A stretch of DNA of 64,000 bases from a bacterium. GTDB taxonomy: Bacteria > SAR324 > XYD2-FULL-50-16. Each line of letters opens with the position of its first letter. Positions within the stretch are counted from its first letter, which is position 1. The notes below the pieces were generated by a model. That model searched no databases. It saw only the letters and a program-made list of their open reading frames with translations, and had not been told where the DNA came from. Below, piece by piece: positions 1-8,060 of the stretch. The position numbers were made by a program, and so were the translations under genes. The stretch lies in assembly GCA_018829445.1 (NCBI GenBank), contig JAHJTV010000026.1, positions 1-64,000 of the forward strand. The letters are read 5' to 3'.

Positions 1-119
1 AATCCATAATCTAAAGGATATACAATGCTTGGATATTTTGGATGCTTTGATCCTTTTGGTCTATCAATGACCGGTTTTGTGGAATTCAATAATTTGTCTA
101 GTCTAGTCCAAAAATCCAT
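1..119 (-). CDS. Inorganic pyrophosphatase-like gene cassette protein (N-terminal fragment)
   Basis: A minus-strand frame opens with ATG at 119 and runs off the window start after 39 codons, so only the N-terminus is seen. The translation begins MDFWTRLDKLLNSTKPV, continues with IDRPKGSKHPKYP and then VYPLDYG. This IDRPKG...HP.YP...YPLDYGY pattern is the N-terminal signature of a short inorganic pyrophosphatase-like family that I know as a frequent integron cassette product. The start codon lies 14 bases after the core site of an attC (133-256), the spacing expected of a cassette gene. Its function (pyrophosphate hydrolysis) is inferred from family resemblance only; the catalytic region is outside the window. 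Confidence 0.7.
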   Translation of the reverse strand, partial: MDFWTRLDKLLNSTKPVIDRPKGSKHPKYPSIVYPLDYG

Positions 120-132
120 TATTCGTTTGTAA

Positions 133-256
133 AGATAACGCCGGGCATAAGTGGCCGCCGGCACGAATTTCATATTGATGGTTTACTTGCCAAGACCTTG
201 TAACTTGAACTCTGCAAAAACGCGATGGCGGTCCATCTTAATGCCTTTGTTAGAGC
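133..256 (-). repeat. Integron attC recombination site (VCR-like, about 124 bp)
   Basis: Read on the minus strand the site begins GCTCTAACAAAGGC and ends CCCGGCGTTATCT. The arms form an imperfect palindrome: GGCATTAAGATGGACCGCC at one end pairs with GGCATAAGTGGCCGCC at the other, leaving single unpaired bases on one arm only (T, A and A), as the extrahelical bases of attC sites do. Length, the AACAAA..GC left end and the GGCGTTA right end all resemble the Vibrio cholerae repeat family. It starts 3 bases after the stop codon of the upstream gene (259) and ends 14 bases before the start codon of the next (119), as in a cassette array. Confidence 0.85.
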
Positions 257-258
257 CC

Positions 259-822
259 CTACTTAAAGCCTCTCAGCGGCGAATGTTCTGATAGCCCCGG
301 TTTATTTGAATCTTTTGGCATGACTTTGAAGAATTCATCAGCACGTTTGAGAAAACCATTTATGTCACCCTCATAAACCTCATTCATAACCAAACTGCAG
401 TCAGTGCGTGTAATACTGTCCATCGCCGCTTGATCCCATGACCTTTTACATTTCCAATGACCAAGGTATTTTGCAGTTGGTGCTGCTGTTTGGTGCTCTC
501 GTAATCTTGTTTCAAGATTATCTGTATACCCAATTTTGACTCGATCAGGTACGGCTTCAGGAATGAGTTGGATAATGTAGAAATATCCAAATCGATCTAG
601 TGCCGCTGAATCAGAATTGGAAATTGGCTTATCACGATTTTCAAAATGTGAAATAAGCAAATTGGCATTATCAATACTTAAGCACTGAACCCTTGCTCCT
701 TTGCTTGTTTCAGTTTTCTCATTTCTGATCTCAAGATCAAGACGTTTAACATTGCGACGAATCGTGGTTATCTCTACTCCGATTTGATCTGCAAGCTCTC
801 GAAAAGTCACGAAATCAGACAT
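259..822 (-). CDS. HTH plus GIY-YIG/T5orf172-like domain protein (integron cassette gene)
   Basis: This 187-residue protein has a short N-terminal helix-turn-helix-like segment (about residues 5-30, FRELADQIGVEITTIRRNVK) suggesting DNA binding. A C-terminal region (about 75-165) contains GYFYIIQL, VKIGYTDNLETRLREHQ and a following W-rich stretch. That order (Y-hydrophobic-I, then KIGxTxNLxxRLxxH) matches the T5orf172/MUG113 branch of the GIY-YIG nuclease superfamily. Whether it is a nuclease or only binds DNA cannot be said. It is a complete integron cassette: the stop codon abuts attC 133-256, and the core site GTTAGAGC lies upstream of its start (845-852, minus strand). A plausible RBS (AAAGGAA) precedes the ATG. 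Cassette genes of this type are usually accessory and of unknown benefit. Confidence 0.75.
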   Translation of the reverse strand: MSDFVTFRELADQIGVEITTIRRNVKRLDLEIRNEKTETSKGARVQCLSIDNANLLISHFENRDKPISNSDSAALDRFGYFYIIQLIPEAVPDRVKIGYTDNLETRLREHQTAAPTAKYLGHWKCKRSWDQAAMDSITRTDCSLVMNEVYEGDINGFLKRADEFFKVMPKDSNKPGLSEHSPLRGFK

Positions 823-844
823 TGTCTATTCCTTTTATTTTTTT

Positions 845-852
845 GCTCTAAC
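845..852 (-). other. Integron core site (attI-like or upstream cassette boundary)
   Basis: The minus strand reads GTTAGAGC here, the exact reverse complement of the GCTCTAAC core (R'') at 249-256. Matching ends are expected because the two halves of a cassette's core are contiguous in its circular form. No second palindromic arm is visible upstream, so this resembles an attI-type boundary (..AAATTGTTAGAGC) more than another attC. Confidence 0.6.
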
Positions 853-1244
853 AATTTAGTGAGTATAATTTTTACAACGTTTTTCTGGTTAAGACCCAGC
901 AACTGAGAAAAATTTCTATCTAGTAACGGATTTTCGATTTAAAAAATCGCTTCCGGAAAAAATGCTGTAACTCTTTGATGCACCTATAGTTATCGGAAAT
1001 TTTCCTGAAGTACAACCAGAAAAACAAAATTTTTCATGTGTATGATATATTTATGTTTTTCTGTTTTTTTTGTCAAACCTGCATATCAAGAATTTTCTCT
1101 ATATTTTTGGGGTTAAAGCCCCGGCTTTGAGAATTTTTCTTTGAGGGGATTTAGAAATAAAATGAGCTGGTTTTTCATTAACTTCAATGATGGATTTAAT
1201 TGGTTTCGAACTAAGGATGATCCTTTTAAGGTACTTATTTCAGG
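853..1244. other. Non-coding stretch between integron boundary and M24 peptidase gene
   Basis: No plausible gene is present; in particular no integrase reading frame. Two related AT-rich motifs occur here in direct orientation, around 888-916 and 1112-1141 (GGTTAAGACCCAGC..GAGAAAAATTTCT versus GGTTAAAGCCCCGGC..GAGAATTTTTCTT). The second contains the small hairpin GGGG-TTAAA-GCCCC. Their role is unknown. Confidence 0.4.
1048..1076 (-). promoter_or_regulatory. Candidate promoter reading towards the cassettes
   Basis: On the minus strand TTGACA (1071-1076) is followed after 17 bases by TAAATA (1048-1053). The -35 is perfect and the -10 is weak (3 of 6). It lies about 200 bp upstream of the cassette boundary and points into the cassettes, so it could play the role of a Pc promoter. 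Confidence 0.35.
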
Positions 1245-2414
1245 TTACAGCTCAATCAAGTCGCGGCTGCTGAAGGTTAACCACCGGTTGGAGTCTTTGC
1301 CGATTATAACCGTATCCTCCAGTTTAATCACGCCGACATTTTCCTGGTACATATGCATTTCGATGGCAATCACGTGGTTTTCTCCAATGACCTCATTGCT
1401 GTATGAGGAGATAATAGGAGGTTCATTGACTTCCAGCCCAATGCCGTGACCAATCAACATGCTTTTTTTGCTGTTGCCAAAACTGAGAAAAGGAGCTTCC
1501 ATTTTCAATTTCGCCGCTGTCTTCATGGCAAACTGGTAAATTGCCTTGCCGGTCATGCCGGGCCTGATTGTCTTGATGACCGTTTCGTGGATCTCCTTGA
1601 GTGCTTCATAAAGATCCTTCAATTGATGGCTGGCCTTAACAGCAAAATAAGTTCTGGTTTGATCGGCATGATACCCGTTTACCGAGGTCGGAATATCCAC
1701 CATAACCGGATCTCCGGCTTCAATCACCCTGCGAGACGGACCAATGGGTACTGAAGCGCCCAACCCTACTCCGGTGATGGAATAAACCACCCCGCTGAAT
1801 TTGGAAAGGTTGGGTCCGGAAGCGGACGGGCCGCGGCTCATGAAAAAATCCGGGAGACGAAAGAAAAAACAGCCATCATGCTCGGCTAACCGGTGAGCAT
1901 TTTCAACCTTTGCCGCCACTTCCAATTCCGATAAACCCGCAAGAGTCCCTGAAACAACCGCTTTATGCCCGGCATCTATGGCTTGGCATGCCTTTTCCAG
2001 CTGTTTGATCTCATTCTCATCCTTGGTTTTCCGTTGTTCTAAAATCAAGGGTGAAACATCCTTCAGTTCGATTCCCTTAAAAGCCTTCTGATATTTATAA
2101 AACTGGTTAACAGGAAGAATATCAAGCTCGGTGGCCATGGTTTTAAAACCTGCTTTCTTAAACCAGCTTTCATAAATGATTTCCAGTTTTCGTTCTTCCT
2201 GAATCTTTGAAACATCAATGAATACTTCTTCTAAAACAAAATCATAACCGCTTCTGACATACAAACCATAGTCATTCGGAGTCACTACCAAATAAGAGGG
2301 TTGAGCCGTTCCCGTATAATAATAAACGTCCCTGGAATAAAACAGGAAGGCACCATCCAGCTTTTGTTTTGCCAATTCGGCCTGCAAAATTTCAATTCTG
2401 TGGAGTTTACTCAT
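1245..2414 (-). CDS. M24 family metallopeptidase (Xaa-Pro aminopeptidase-like)
   Basis: The product is 389 residues with the two-part layout of Xaa-Pro peptidases: a creatinase-like N-terminal domain (about 1-125) and a pita-bread M24 catalytic domain (about 135-375). All five dinuclear metal ligands can be placed: D240 (MVDIP), D251 (ADQTRT), H323 (GHGIGLEVNEPP), E352 (AIEMH) and E366 (KLEDTV). It is therefore probably an active cytoplasmic aminopeptidase or dipeptidase acting on X-Pro bonds; no signal peptide is seen. The ATG at 2414 begins MSKLHRIEI. It stands alone between the integron fragment and a plus-strand acetyltransferase. A creatinase-type hydrolase cannot be excluded from sequence alone. 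Confidence 0.85.
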   Translation of the reverse strand: MSKLHRIEILQAELAKQKLDGAFLFYSRDVYYYTGTAQPSYLVVTPNDYGLYVRSGYDFVLEEVFIDVSKIQEERKLEIIYESWFKKAGFKTMATELDILPVNQFYKYQKAFKGIELKDVSPLILEQRKTKDENEIKQLEKACQAIDAGHKAVVSGTLAGLSELEVAAKVENAHRLAEHDGCFFFRLPDFFMSRGPSASGPNLSKFSGVVYSITGVGLGASVPIGPSRRVIEAGDPVMVDIPTSVNGYHADQTRTYFAVKASHQLKDLYEALKEIHETVIKTIRPGMTGKAIYQFAMKTAAKLKMEAPFLSFGNSKKSMLIGHGIGLEVNEPPIISSYSNEVIGENHVIAIEMHMYQENVGVIKLEDTVIIGKDSNRWLTFSSRDLIEL

Positions 2415-2532
2415 GTCGTTATTCAGATTAAGGTTAATGAATCGAAACCGTTCTGTTTTTCTAAACCGATAGAATCGTTATTGTCATTATTAATCATTAG
2501 AAACCAACAATACTTTGAATCATGGCATAATT

Positions 2533-3030
2533 ATGAACATCACTCCAATCACCCCCACTGACAAACCTGTCATTCAGACCTGGTTAAGCCAATTTCTGAA
2601 AGAGCACCTTTTCTGGTGGACAAAATCGCTTCATCTCGGATGGGACGATTTGAAAATACGGGAACATATCGAAATTCATGCACTGCAGGAAAAGGCTTGG
2701 GAAAGGCTTTTAAAAGATGCAGGCAAACCGGATAATTTTGTAAGGATCATTCGGATCAACGACTTAACAACCGGAATTATTCATGCCAGTTTTGATATCG
2801 ATACGCTGATCGGATTACAGATGGGGCAGATTCAGTGGATTTATGTTGATCCCCAAAAATGCGGCCTGGGGTATGGCCAACACCTACTGAAGATAGCTCA
2901 TGACTGGTTTTCCGATAAAAACCTGGTTGGAGTAAGGCTCCATGTGAACCACTGCAATGATGGTGCTAAGAGTCTCTACAAAAAGTTTGGATACCAGATC
3001 TCAGATGAAGAGATGCTGTTTGCTTTTTGA
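2533..3030 (+). CDS. GNAT family N-acetyltransferase
   Basis: This 165-residue protein carries the GNAT acetyl-CoA binding motif A: GQIQWIYVDPQKCGLGYGQHLL (about 94-115), with the Q/R-x-x-G-x-G/A loop as QKCGLGYG. Motif B follows near the C-terminus (SLYKKFGYQ). The acceptor substrate is not predictable. The first ATG of the frame is at 2533; an in-frame TTG at 2515 would add six residues but has no better ribosome binding site. It is transcribed away from the M24 peptidase gene and ends about 280 bp before the thiol peroxidase gene. Confidence 0.8.
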   Translation: MNITPITPTDKPVIQTWLSQFLKEHLFWWTKSLHLGWDDLKIREHIEIHALQEKAWERLLKDAGKPDNFVRIIRINDLTTGIIHASFDIDTLIGLQMGQIQWIYVDPQKCGLGYGQHLLKIAHDWFSDKNLVGVRLHVNHCNDGAKSLYKKFGYQISDEEMLFAF

Positions 3031-3237
3031 AGCAGATGTATCACATGTCTCAATATATTTTGATACACTACATCAGATTTTCGGTTATTTTTTATGTTTG
3101 GCAGTTGGTTTATAGCTTGCCCGGAAAACAAAAAATATTCGTAATTTTTTGTTTTTATAATCTATTTTAAATTTCAGTACTAATAGAAGTGCCAGGCCAA
3201 AGGCACCTTTGAAGAAGAAACTGATTCACAGACCCAC

Positions 3238-3254
3238 TTGGCACCTATTCTGCA
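3238..3254 (+). promoter_or_regulatory. Candidate sigma-54 promoter upstream of tpx
   Basis: TTGGCAC (3238-3244) followed after five bases by CTGCA (3250-3254) fits the -24/-12 sigma-54 consensus (TGGCAC-N5-TTGCA) with one mismatch and the correct GG-GC spacing. It lies about 60 bp before the tpx start codon. An inverted repeat GTGCC-N8-GGCAC sits just upstream (3189-3206). Confidence 0.4.
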
Positions 3255-3314
3255 AGAGTCTTGTCACTATTCATTTATGATTTAGAAACCCAAAGACACC
3301 TTCAGGAGTTAAAA

Positions 3315-3818
3315 ATGGCACAAATCACTTTAAAAGGAAATAAAATCGAAACCATTGGCAGTCTGCCCACACTAAACTCAACAGCTGCCGATTTTGCCCT
3401 GACGGGAACCGATCTGGCTGATGTCAAGCTTAGCGATTACAAGGGCAAGAATGTTGTCTTGAATATATTCCCCAGTATCGACACCCCGGTCTGCGCTGCT
3501 TCGGTAAGGCGATTTAATGAGGAAGCTTCCAAACGAGAAGATACCGTGGTTTTTAGCATTTCAGCAGATCTTCCTTTTGCCCATAATCGTTTCTGTGAGG
3601 TGGAAGGGTTGAAAGATGTTATACCGCTGTCTGTATTCCGAGCACCTGATTTCGGTCAGAAATACGGTGTGACCATAAAAACAGGTCCCCTGGCCGGTCT
3701 GCTTTCCAGAGCAATTGTAATCGTCGATCAGAACGGAAAAGTCGTTTATACCGAGCAGGTACCGGAGATCGCTCAGGAGCCTGATTATGAAACAGCTCTA
3801 AAAGCGCTGGCAAAATAA
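3315..3818 (+). CDS. tpx: Thiol peroxidase (2-Cys atypical peroxiredoxin)
   Basis: The 167-residue product matches Tpx over its full length. The peroxidatic cysteine is C60 in PSIDTPVC and the resolving cysteine is C94 in [11 protein letters not shown], the positions used by the atypical 2-Cys Tpx enzymes. Tpx reduces H2O2 and alkyl hydroperoxides using thioredoxin in the cytoplasm or periplasm; no signal peptide is seen here. The ATG at 3315 has a good AGGAG ribosome binding site at 3304-3308; an upstream in-frame start at 3261 has none. The gene stands alone and is followed by a GC hairpin. It would protect an anaerobe against transient oxygen exposure (inference). Confidence 0.95.
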   Translation: MAQITLKGNKIETIGSLPTLNSTAADFALTGTDLADVKLSDYKGKNVVLNIFPSIDTPVCAASVRRFNEEASKREDTVVFSISADLPFAHNRFCEVEGLKDVIPLSVFRAPDFGQKYGVTIKTGPLAGLLSRAIVIVDQNGKVVYTEQVPEIAQEPDYETALKALAK

Positions 3819-3833
3819 ACTGGCAACTCAGAC

Positions 3834-3856
3834 GGGGAAACCGTAATGATTTCCCC
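3834..3856 (+). terminator. Hairpin downstream of tpx
   Basis: GGGGAAA (3834-3840) and TTTCCCC (3850-3856) form a 7-bp stem with a 9-base loop 16 bases after the tpx stop codon. No T-run follows, so intrinsic termination is only possible. Confidence 0.35.
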
Positions 3857-4076
3857 GATGATTCAAATTCCCCATTCTATCACCTTCTCCTGGTCGCAAT
3901 TCCAGTTATAGCCCCCTCATATCAGAATTGCAGATAAATACAGGCGTCTAAAATAAGGATTGACAAGTTTCTGTGATTAATCTCCACTGATTTAGAACAG
4001 AACGGTAGCTTTTACGGAGAAATGAATAATCTCCGGATGTTACTTTGAATTGACGACAAATATGCCCTATCTCCTC

Positions 4077-4868
4077 ATGAAAACCAGAATCTACATTGTC
4101 GACGCATTTACAGATACTCCATTTTCCGGGAATCCGGCTTGTGTCTCTATTCTATCGGAACCAAAAGATGATCACTGGATGCAACAGGTCGCGTTTGAGA
4201 TGAACCTGTCGGAAACGGCTTTTCTGCAAAAACGGGACGATGGTTTTGACCTGAGATGGTTTACTCCCAAAACCGAGGTCGACCTTTGTGGACATGCGAC
4301 ACTGGCCAGTGCCCATATCATCTGGGAAACCGGCGTATTGCCTCCGGAAGAAAAGGTAACGTTTTTTACCCGCAGTGGAGTTTTGACGGCAGAAAAAAAA
4401 GACAAAATCATAGAGCTCGGATTTCCAGCACTTTATGCCCGTCCGGAGGAGTTTTCCCCTGAATTGTTGGATGCTTTCGGGATTAATCCCATCTACGCCG
4501 GTATGTTTGACGAAAAACATCTGTTCGAAGTGGAATCGGAGGAGATCGTTACCTCGCTAAATCCTGATTTTAATCACTTGAAAAAGCTCAAGGGAAGAGG
4601 AGTGGTTATCACTGCCGCTTCCAGTTCCGGTAAATACGATTTCGTTTCCCGCTATTTTGCTCCCTGGGTAGGAGTATATGAAGACCCGGTAACCGGTTCC
4701 AGCCACTGCTGTCTTGCCACTCACTGGAGCAAACGTCTGGAAAAGCAGGAGCTGAAAGCGTATCAGGCATCACCTCGCGGAGGATATCTGACGACAAAAG
4801 TCGTTGATAACAGGGTGCTGCTGGGAGGGCAAGCCGTTACCATTCTGGCTGGAGAGCTTCTGGTTTAG
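4077..4868 (+). CDS. PhzF family isomerase/epimerase-like protein
   Basis: The protein is 263 residues, the normal PhzF length. It opens with the family hallmark YIVDAFTDTPFSGNPACV. It has the conserved glutamate E46 in NLSETAFL, used as acid/base in PhzF and diaminopimelate-epimerase-fold enzymes, and DLCGHATLA near residues 69-77. The second half repeats the fold, with DPVTGSSHC near residue 203. Members isomerise small carboxylic metabolites (for example the phenazine precursor DHHA), but most, including this one, have no known substrate. No phenazine genes lie nearby. The ATG at 4077 gives MKTRIYIVDAF, matching the family N-terminus; a TTG at 4050 would add nine unrelated residues. Confidence 0.85.
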   Translation: MKTRIYIVDAFTDTPFSGNPACVSILSEPKDDHWMQQVAFEMNLSETAFLQKRDDGFDLRWFTPKTEVDLCGHATLASAHIIWETGVLPPEEKVTFFTRSGVLTAEKKDKIIELGFPALYARPEEFSPELLDAFGINPIYAGMFDEKHLFEVESEEIVTSLNPDFNHLKKLKGRGVVITAASSSGKYDFVSRYFAPWVGVYEDPVTGSSHCCLATHWSKRLEKQELKAYQASPRGGYLTTKVVDNRVLLGGQAVTILAGELLV

Positions 4869-4963
4869 GTGCCCTCCGATTTGTGAGACCAAAAACTGAC
4901 ATTATTATTCTTAAAAATTTTTGCACACCATGACTGTTTTTAGCCTGTTATACAATCAGGTGT

Positions 4964-5767
4964 TTATCTACCGGTGAATCTGGCTTCTCTTTTTTCGAAC
5001 ATGGCGTTTAACGCTTCAACGTGATCCTCTGTATGATGACATAGAGCCTGGTAAGAAGCTGATTGTTCCAGCAGTTGAGGCAATGTAAGGGTTTGCCCCA
5101 TATAAAGAAGGCGTTTGGCCATTCTTAAGGCAGCCGGTGGTTTGCTGGCAATTTTGGTTGCCAGCTCCAATGCTTTTGGTAGCAGTTGATCGTGTTCCAC
5201 AACATAATTTACCAGTCCGATCTCTTTTGCCTCCTCGCCATCAATGATATCTCCGGTAAAGGTCAACTCACACGCCTTTGCCATCCCGACAGCCCTGGGA
5301 AGGAAATAGGCCCCGCCATCACCGGGTATTATCCCTATATTTAAAAACGTTTCTCCGAATTTTGCTTTTTTGGAAGCTACCCTGATATCACACATCATTG
5401 CCAGATCACATCCCGCGCCAATGGCAGCTCCATTGACTGCGGCGATGGTTGGAACCTCTATGCCGTGCACTGCCAAGGGTATCTTCTGAACATTGTTTCG
5501 ATACCCTTCCATCAGTGCGGCAGGGGAACCGGAAAACATGCCTTCCCTCTTGGCCATCTCCTTAACATTACCGCCGGCAGAAAACGCGGGATCAGCACCG
5601 GTGATTATTAATACCCTGATTGACATGTCCCCGTTAACCAGCCGGCAAACCTCTTCCATTTCACGGATGGTGTTTGATCCGGTTATAACGTTTCTTGTTT
5701 CCGGAAGATTCAGGGTCAGTACAGCAATATGGTCTTTTGCCTCATATTTTAAATCCTTAAATTCCAT
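4964..5767 (-). CDS. Enoyl-CoA hydratase/isomerase (crotonase) family protein
   Basis: This 267-residue crotonase-fold protein has the oxyanion-hole segments AFSAGGNVKEM (about 65-77) and AAVNGAAIGAGCDLAMMCD (about 105-125). Compared with classical enoyl-CoA hydratases, the first catalytic Glu (in the PExxLG segment) is replaced: here the stretch is FGETFLNIGIIPGDGG, with Phe at the Glu position and an Asp in the GDGG turn. The second Glu is retained (AKACELTFTG). The reaction may therefore be isomerisation, hydrolysis or decarboxylation rather than simple hydration. The ATG at 5767 follows a GGAG 7 bases upstream and lies 13 bp after the acyl-CoA dehydrogenase stop, so the two genes are co-transcribed. 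Confidence 0.85.
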   Translation of the reverse strand: MEFKDLKYEAKDHIAVLTLNLPETRNVITGSNTIREMEEVCRLVNGDMSIRVLIITGADPAFSAGGNVKEMAKREGMFSGSPAALMEGYRNNVQKIPLAVHGIEVPTIAAVNGAAIGAGCDLAMMCDIRVASKKAKFGETFLNIGIIPGDGGAYFLPRAVGMAKACELTFTGDIIDGEEAKEIGLVNYVVEHDQLLPKALELATKIASKPPAALRMAKRLLYMGQTLTLPQLLEQSASYQALCHHTEDHVEALNAMFEKREARFTGR

Positions 5768-5780
5768 AAGTATCTCCATG

Positions 5781-6944
5781 TTATCGATTAGCTTTTCGAA
5801 TACCCAACTGGTCCATCGCAATGATCCATTTGCAGATATTTGCTGAGCCCTCAACAATGTAATAAGTGGGTGTATCCCTGTAGTATCGGGCAATGGGATA
5901 TTCATTTGAATAGCCATAGGCACCAAAAATTCTCATTGCATGATTGCTGCATTTGTTTACGACTTCTCCAGCAAAATACTTGGCTTGAGCCACTTCAAGT
6001 CCATTGTTCAGTTTGCCTTCATCCTTGGCAACTGCAGCTTTGTATACCAACAGTCTGGCAGCCTCAATTTCCGTGGACATTTGGGCGATCAGATCCTGAT
6101 TCATCTGAAACTCGCCGATCGCCTTGCCAAACTGTTTTCTTGAATTGCAGTAGCCGATTGCCGCTTCCAGACATGCCTGTGCCAGTCCAACGGCACCCGC
6201 CGCTGCGGAGAGTCGCGTCTGGTTTAATGATCCGAATACTATCTTTGAACCATCCCCGGGATTACCAAGGATATTCTCTTTGGGAACTTTAGTGTTATCC
6301 AGAAAGACTTCTCCGGTTGGAGAAGAATGCGATCCCATCTTCTCCAATGCCGAAGTTCTGATACCATTAAAATTCTTCATCTCCACCACAAATGCCGAAA
6401 GCCCTTTGGAGCCTTTGGCTTTATCCGTGTACGCATAATAGATCAAGACATCGGCTGAAGCGGCATTTGAGATCCAGGTCTTGGAGCCATTCAATAACCA
6501 GTGATCCCCCTTATCTTCTGCAGTTGATGACAGAGCCATTACATCCGAGCCGGCATCCGGCTCCGTAATCCCGAACCCGCCGATGTATTCGGCGCGACAA
6601 AGCTTTTTGATATATTTCCGTTTCAACTCCTGACTGCCATAAGTGAGGATAGTAAAAGCGGTGCCCAGCTCCTGCATATTAACCTGCACCCTGAGAGAAC
6701 TGGAAACCTTGGCAATCTCCTCCGTAATTATCATTGCAGCCAGCCATCCCATGTTTTCCCCGCCATACTCTTCGGGAATAACAGTTCCAAAAAAGCCCAT
6801 CTCTCCCATGGGTTTAATAACCTCTTCATAGGGAAAGTAATGATCGGCATCCCACTGGTCAGCAAACGGGGCGATTTTTTTCCTGGAAAAGTCTCGAACA
6901 GCATCTCGTAACATTTGATGCTCTTTTGACAACTTAAAATCCAT
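5781..6944 (-). CDS. Acyl-CoA dehydrogenase
   Basis: The 387-residue flavoprotein has the complete acyl-CoA dehydrogenase layout: N-terminal helical domain (about 5-115), middle beta domain with GGFGITEPDAGSD near 125-140 and the WISNA segment, and C-terminal helical domain. The catalytic base is probably E365 in YYIVEGSANICKWII, the position used in short/medium-chain and glutaryl-type enzymes. It oxidises an acyl-CoA to the 2-enoyl-CoA, normally passing electrons to ETF; no ETF genes are in the window. ATG 6944 (MDFKLSKEH) has a strong GGAGGG ribosome binding site. Gene order TetR regulator, dehydrogenase, crotonase on the minus strand suggests an acyl-CoA degradation operon. Confidence 0.92.
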   Translation of the reverse strand: MDFKLSKEHQMLRDAVRDFSRKKIAPFADQWDADHYFPYEEVIKPMGEMGFFGTVIPEEYGGENMGWLAAMIITEEIAKVSSSLRVQVNMQELGTAFTILTYGSQELKRKYIKKLCRAEYIGGFGITEPDAGSDVMALSSTAEDKGDHWLLNGSKTWISNAASADVLIYYAYTDKAKGSKGLSAFVVEMKNFNGIRTSALEKMGSHSSPTGEVFLDNTKVPKENILGNPGDGSKIVFGSLNQTRLSAAAGAVGLAQACLEAAIGYCNSRKQFGKAIGEFQMNQDLIAQMSTEIEAARLLVYKAAVAKDEGKLNNGLEVAQAKYFAGEVVNKCSNHAMRIFGAYGYSNEYPIARYYRDTPTYYIVEGSANICKWIIAMDQLGIRKANR

Positions 6945-6989
6945 TTTAGTCCCTCCAAATTGCGACAAAATATTTGTTGAACAAAAGAA

Positions 6990-7574
6990 TCACCCAATCA
7001 TCCTGGAAATCTCTTTTCGAAGGTGATCCATGGCAATATCGGCCAGTGATTTCTCTTTTTCCTCCAATATCCACTGAAAGGAGTTGTAAAAAACCAACGC
7101 CAGAATATTCGTTGCAAAAAATTCCGGTTGAAACGCAGTTGAAAATTCTCCCTTATCCTGTCCTTCTTGAATGATCTTGTGAAGCAATTTCCGGGCACCG
7201 TCAGTATAAGGATCGATGATGCTGTTTCCGGCTTTCAACTCATGCAAATAGATACTGGCGACAATATCCCTTCCCTTGCGCTCGAAATAATCAAACCCAT
7301 ATCGGAGAACCTCCAGTAATTTATCAAACGATGATGCCGTTGTCAGGCCTTCATAAAAGGACTCCAGATCTTCAACTTCCTGAAGAATTAGCTCTCTCAG
7401 AATATCTGTTGTCGAAGAAAAGTAATGATAAAAAGTACCGTTGGCAACTCCCGAAGCCCTGCATAAATCCTGCAGAGTCACGCCGGCAAATCCCTTTTTC
7501 TTGATCAGATTGATCGATTTTTCGAGTATTGATTCTTTTGTTTTCTGTCCCTTCGATGTCTTGGGGCTTTTCAT
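6990..7574 (-). CDS. TetR family transcriptional regulator
   Basis: The product is 194 residues. An N-terminal TetR helix-turn-helix occupies about residues 12-58: the segments KESILEKSINLIKKKGF, VTLQDLCRASGVANGTFYHYF and FSSTTDILREL follow the family order exactly. The C-terminal ligand-binding domain is divergent, as usual. It lies 45 bp upstream of the acyl-CoA dehydrogenase on the same strand, so it probably controls its own operon in response to an acyl-CoA or fatty acid, as FadR/PsrA/FatR-type TetR proteins do (inference). No operator was identified. Confidence 0.88.
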   Translation of the reverse strand: MKSPKTSKGQKTKESILEKSINLIKKKGFAGVTLQDLCRASGVANGTFYHYFSSTTDILRELILQEVEDLESFYEGLTTASSFDKLLEVLRYGFDYFERKGRDIVASIYLHELKAGNSIIDPYTDGARKLLHKIIQEGQDKGEFSTAFQPEFFATNILALVFYNSFQWILEEKEKSLADIAMDHLRKEISRMIG

Positions 7575-7593
7575 ACAACTTGTATCCGTTTTA

Positions 7594-7640
7594 AGGATTA
7601 TGGTAGAGCGGGGTTACATCCCAAAAGCGCTTAATTAAGC
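7594..7640 (+). repeat. Partial copy of dispersed palindromic repeat
   Basis: AGGATTATGGTAGAGCGGGGTTACATCCC followed by an AAGCGCTTAA segment matches the left end of the repeat family found at 21106-21296 and 36031-36181. The right half is missing. Confidence 0.6.
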
Positions 7641-7800
7641 AAAAAAACCGTTATTAATTGACGATTAACAATCGATTATTGATTATTCACGAAGTGATAG
7701 CTCTTAACAACCAATTGTTTTTGTAAGATAAATAGTCAACAATCAATTGATAATAATTAGTAATCAACGAACTGATTTACCAATTTTTATTTTTATTTAT

Positions 7801-7914
7801 GCGCTTATGGGGTTACTTCACCGCCTGTATATACCCAAAGGCGGCCATGTAAGACCGCCCTACCGTTTTGAAATCGTGAGTTTTGTGTCCAAAATAATCT
7901 TACTTAAGTGCTCA
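7801..7914 (+). repeat. Dispersed palindromic repeat, copy B
   Basis: Contains GGTTACTTCACCGCC and the right arm AAGGCGGCCATGTAAG-ACCGCCCTACC. Positions 7811-7887 are a 77-bp direct repeat of 7957-8033 with one mismatch. The arms can pair in part as a hairpin. No coding potential; it resembles a REP/MITE-like element. Confidence 0.75.
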
Positions 7915-7945
7915 AATATGTATACTCTGCCAAGAGCAGGGAGTA

Positions 7946-8060
7946 TGCTAGGGCGGGGTTACTTCACCGCCTGTATATACCCAAAGGCGGCCATGTAAGA
8001 CCGCCCTACCGTTTTGAAATCGTAAGTTTTGTGCAACTTGCGCCTGTTTGAACACTTATG
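7946..8060 (+). repeat. Dispersed palindromic repeat, copy C
   Basis: Second member of the tandem pair. It has a more complete left arm (TAGGGCGGGGTTACTTCACCGCC), so its ends TAGGGCGG and CCGCCCTA are inverted repeats. The 77-bp core 7957-8033 matches copy B with one mismatch. Confidence 0.75.
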
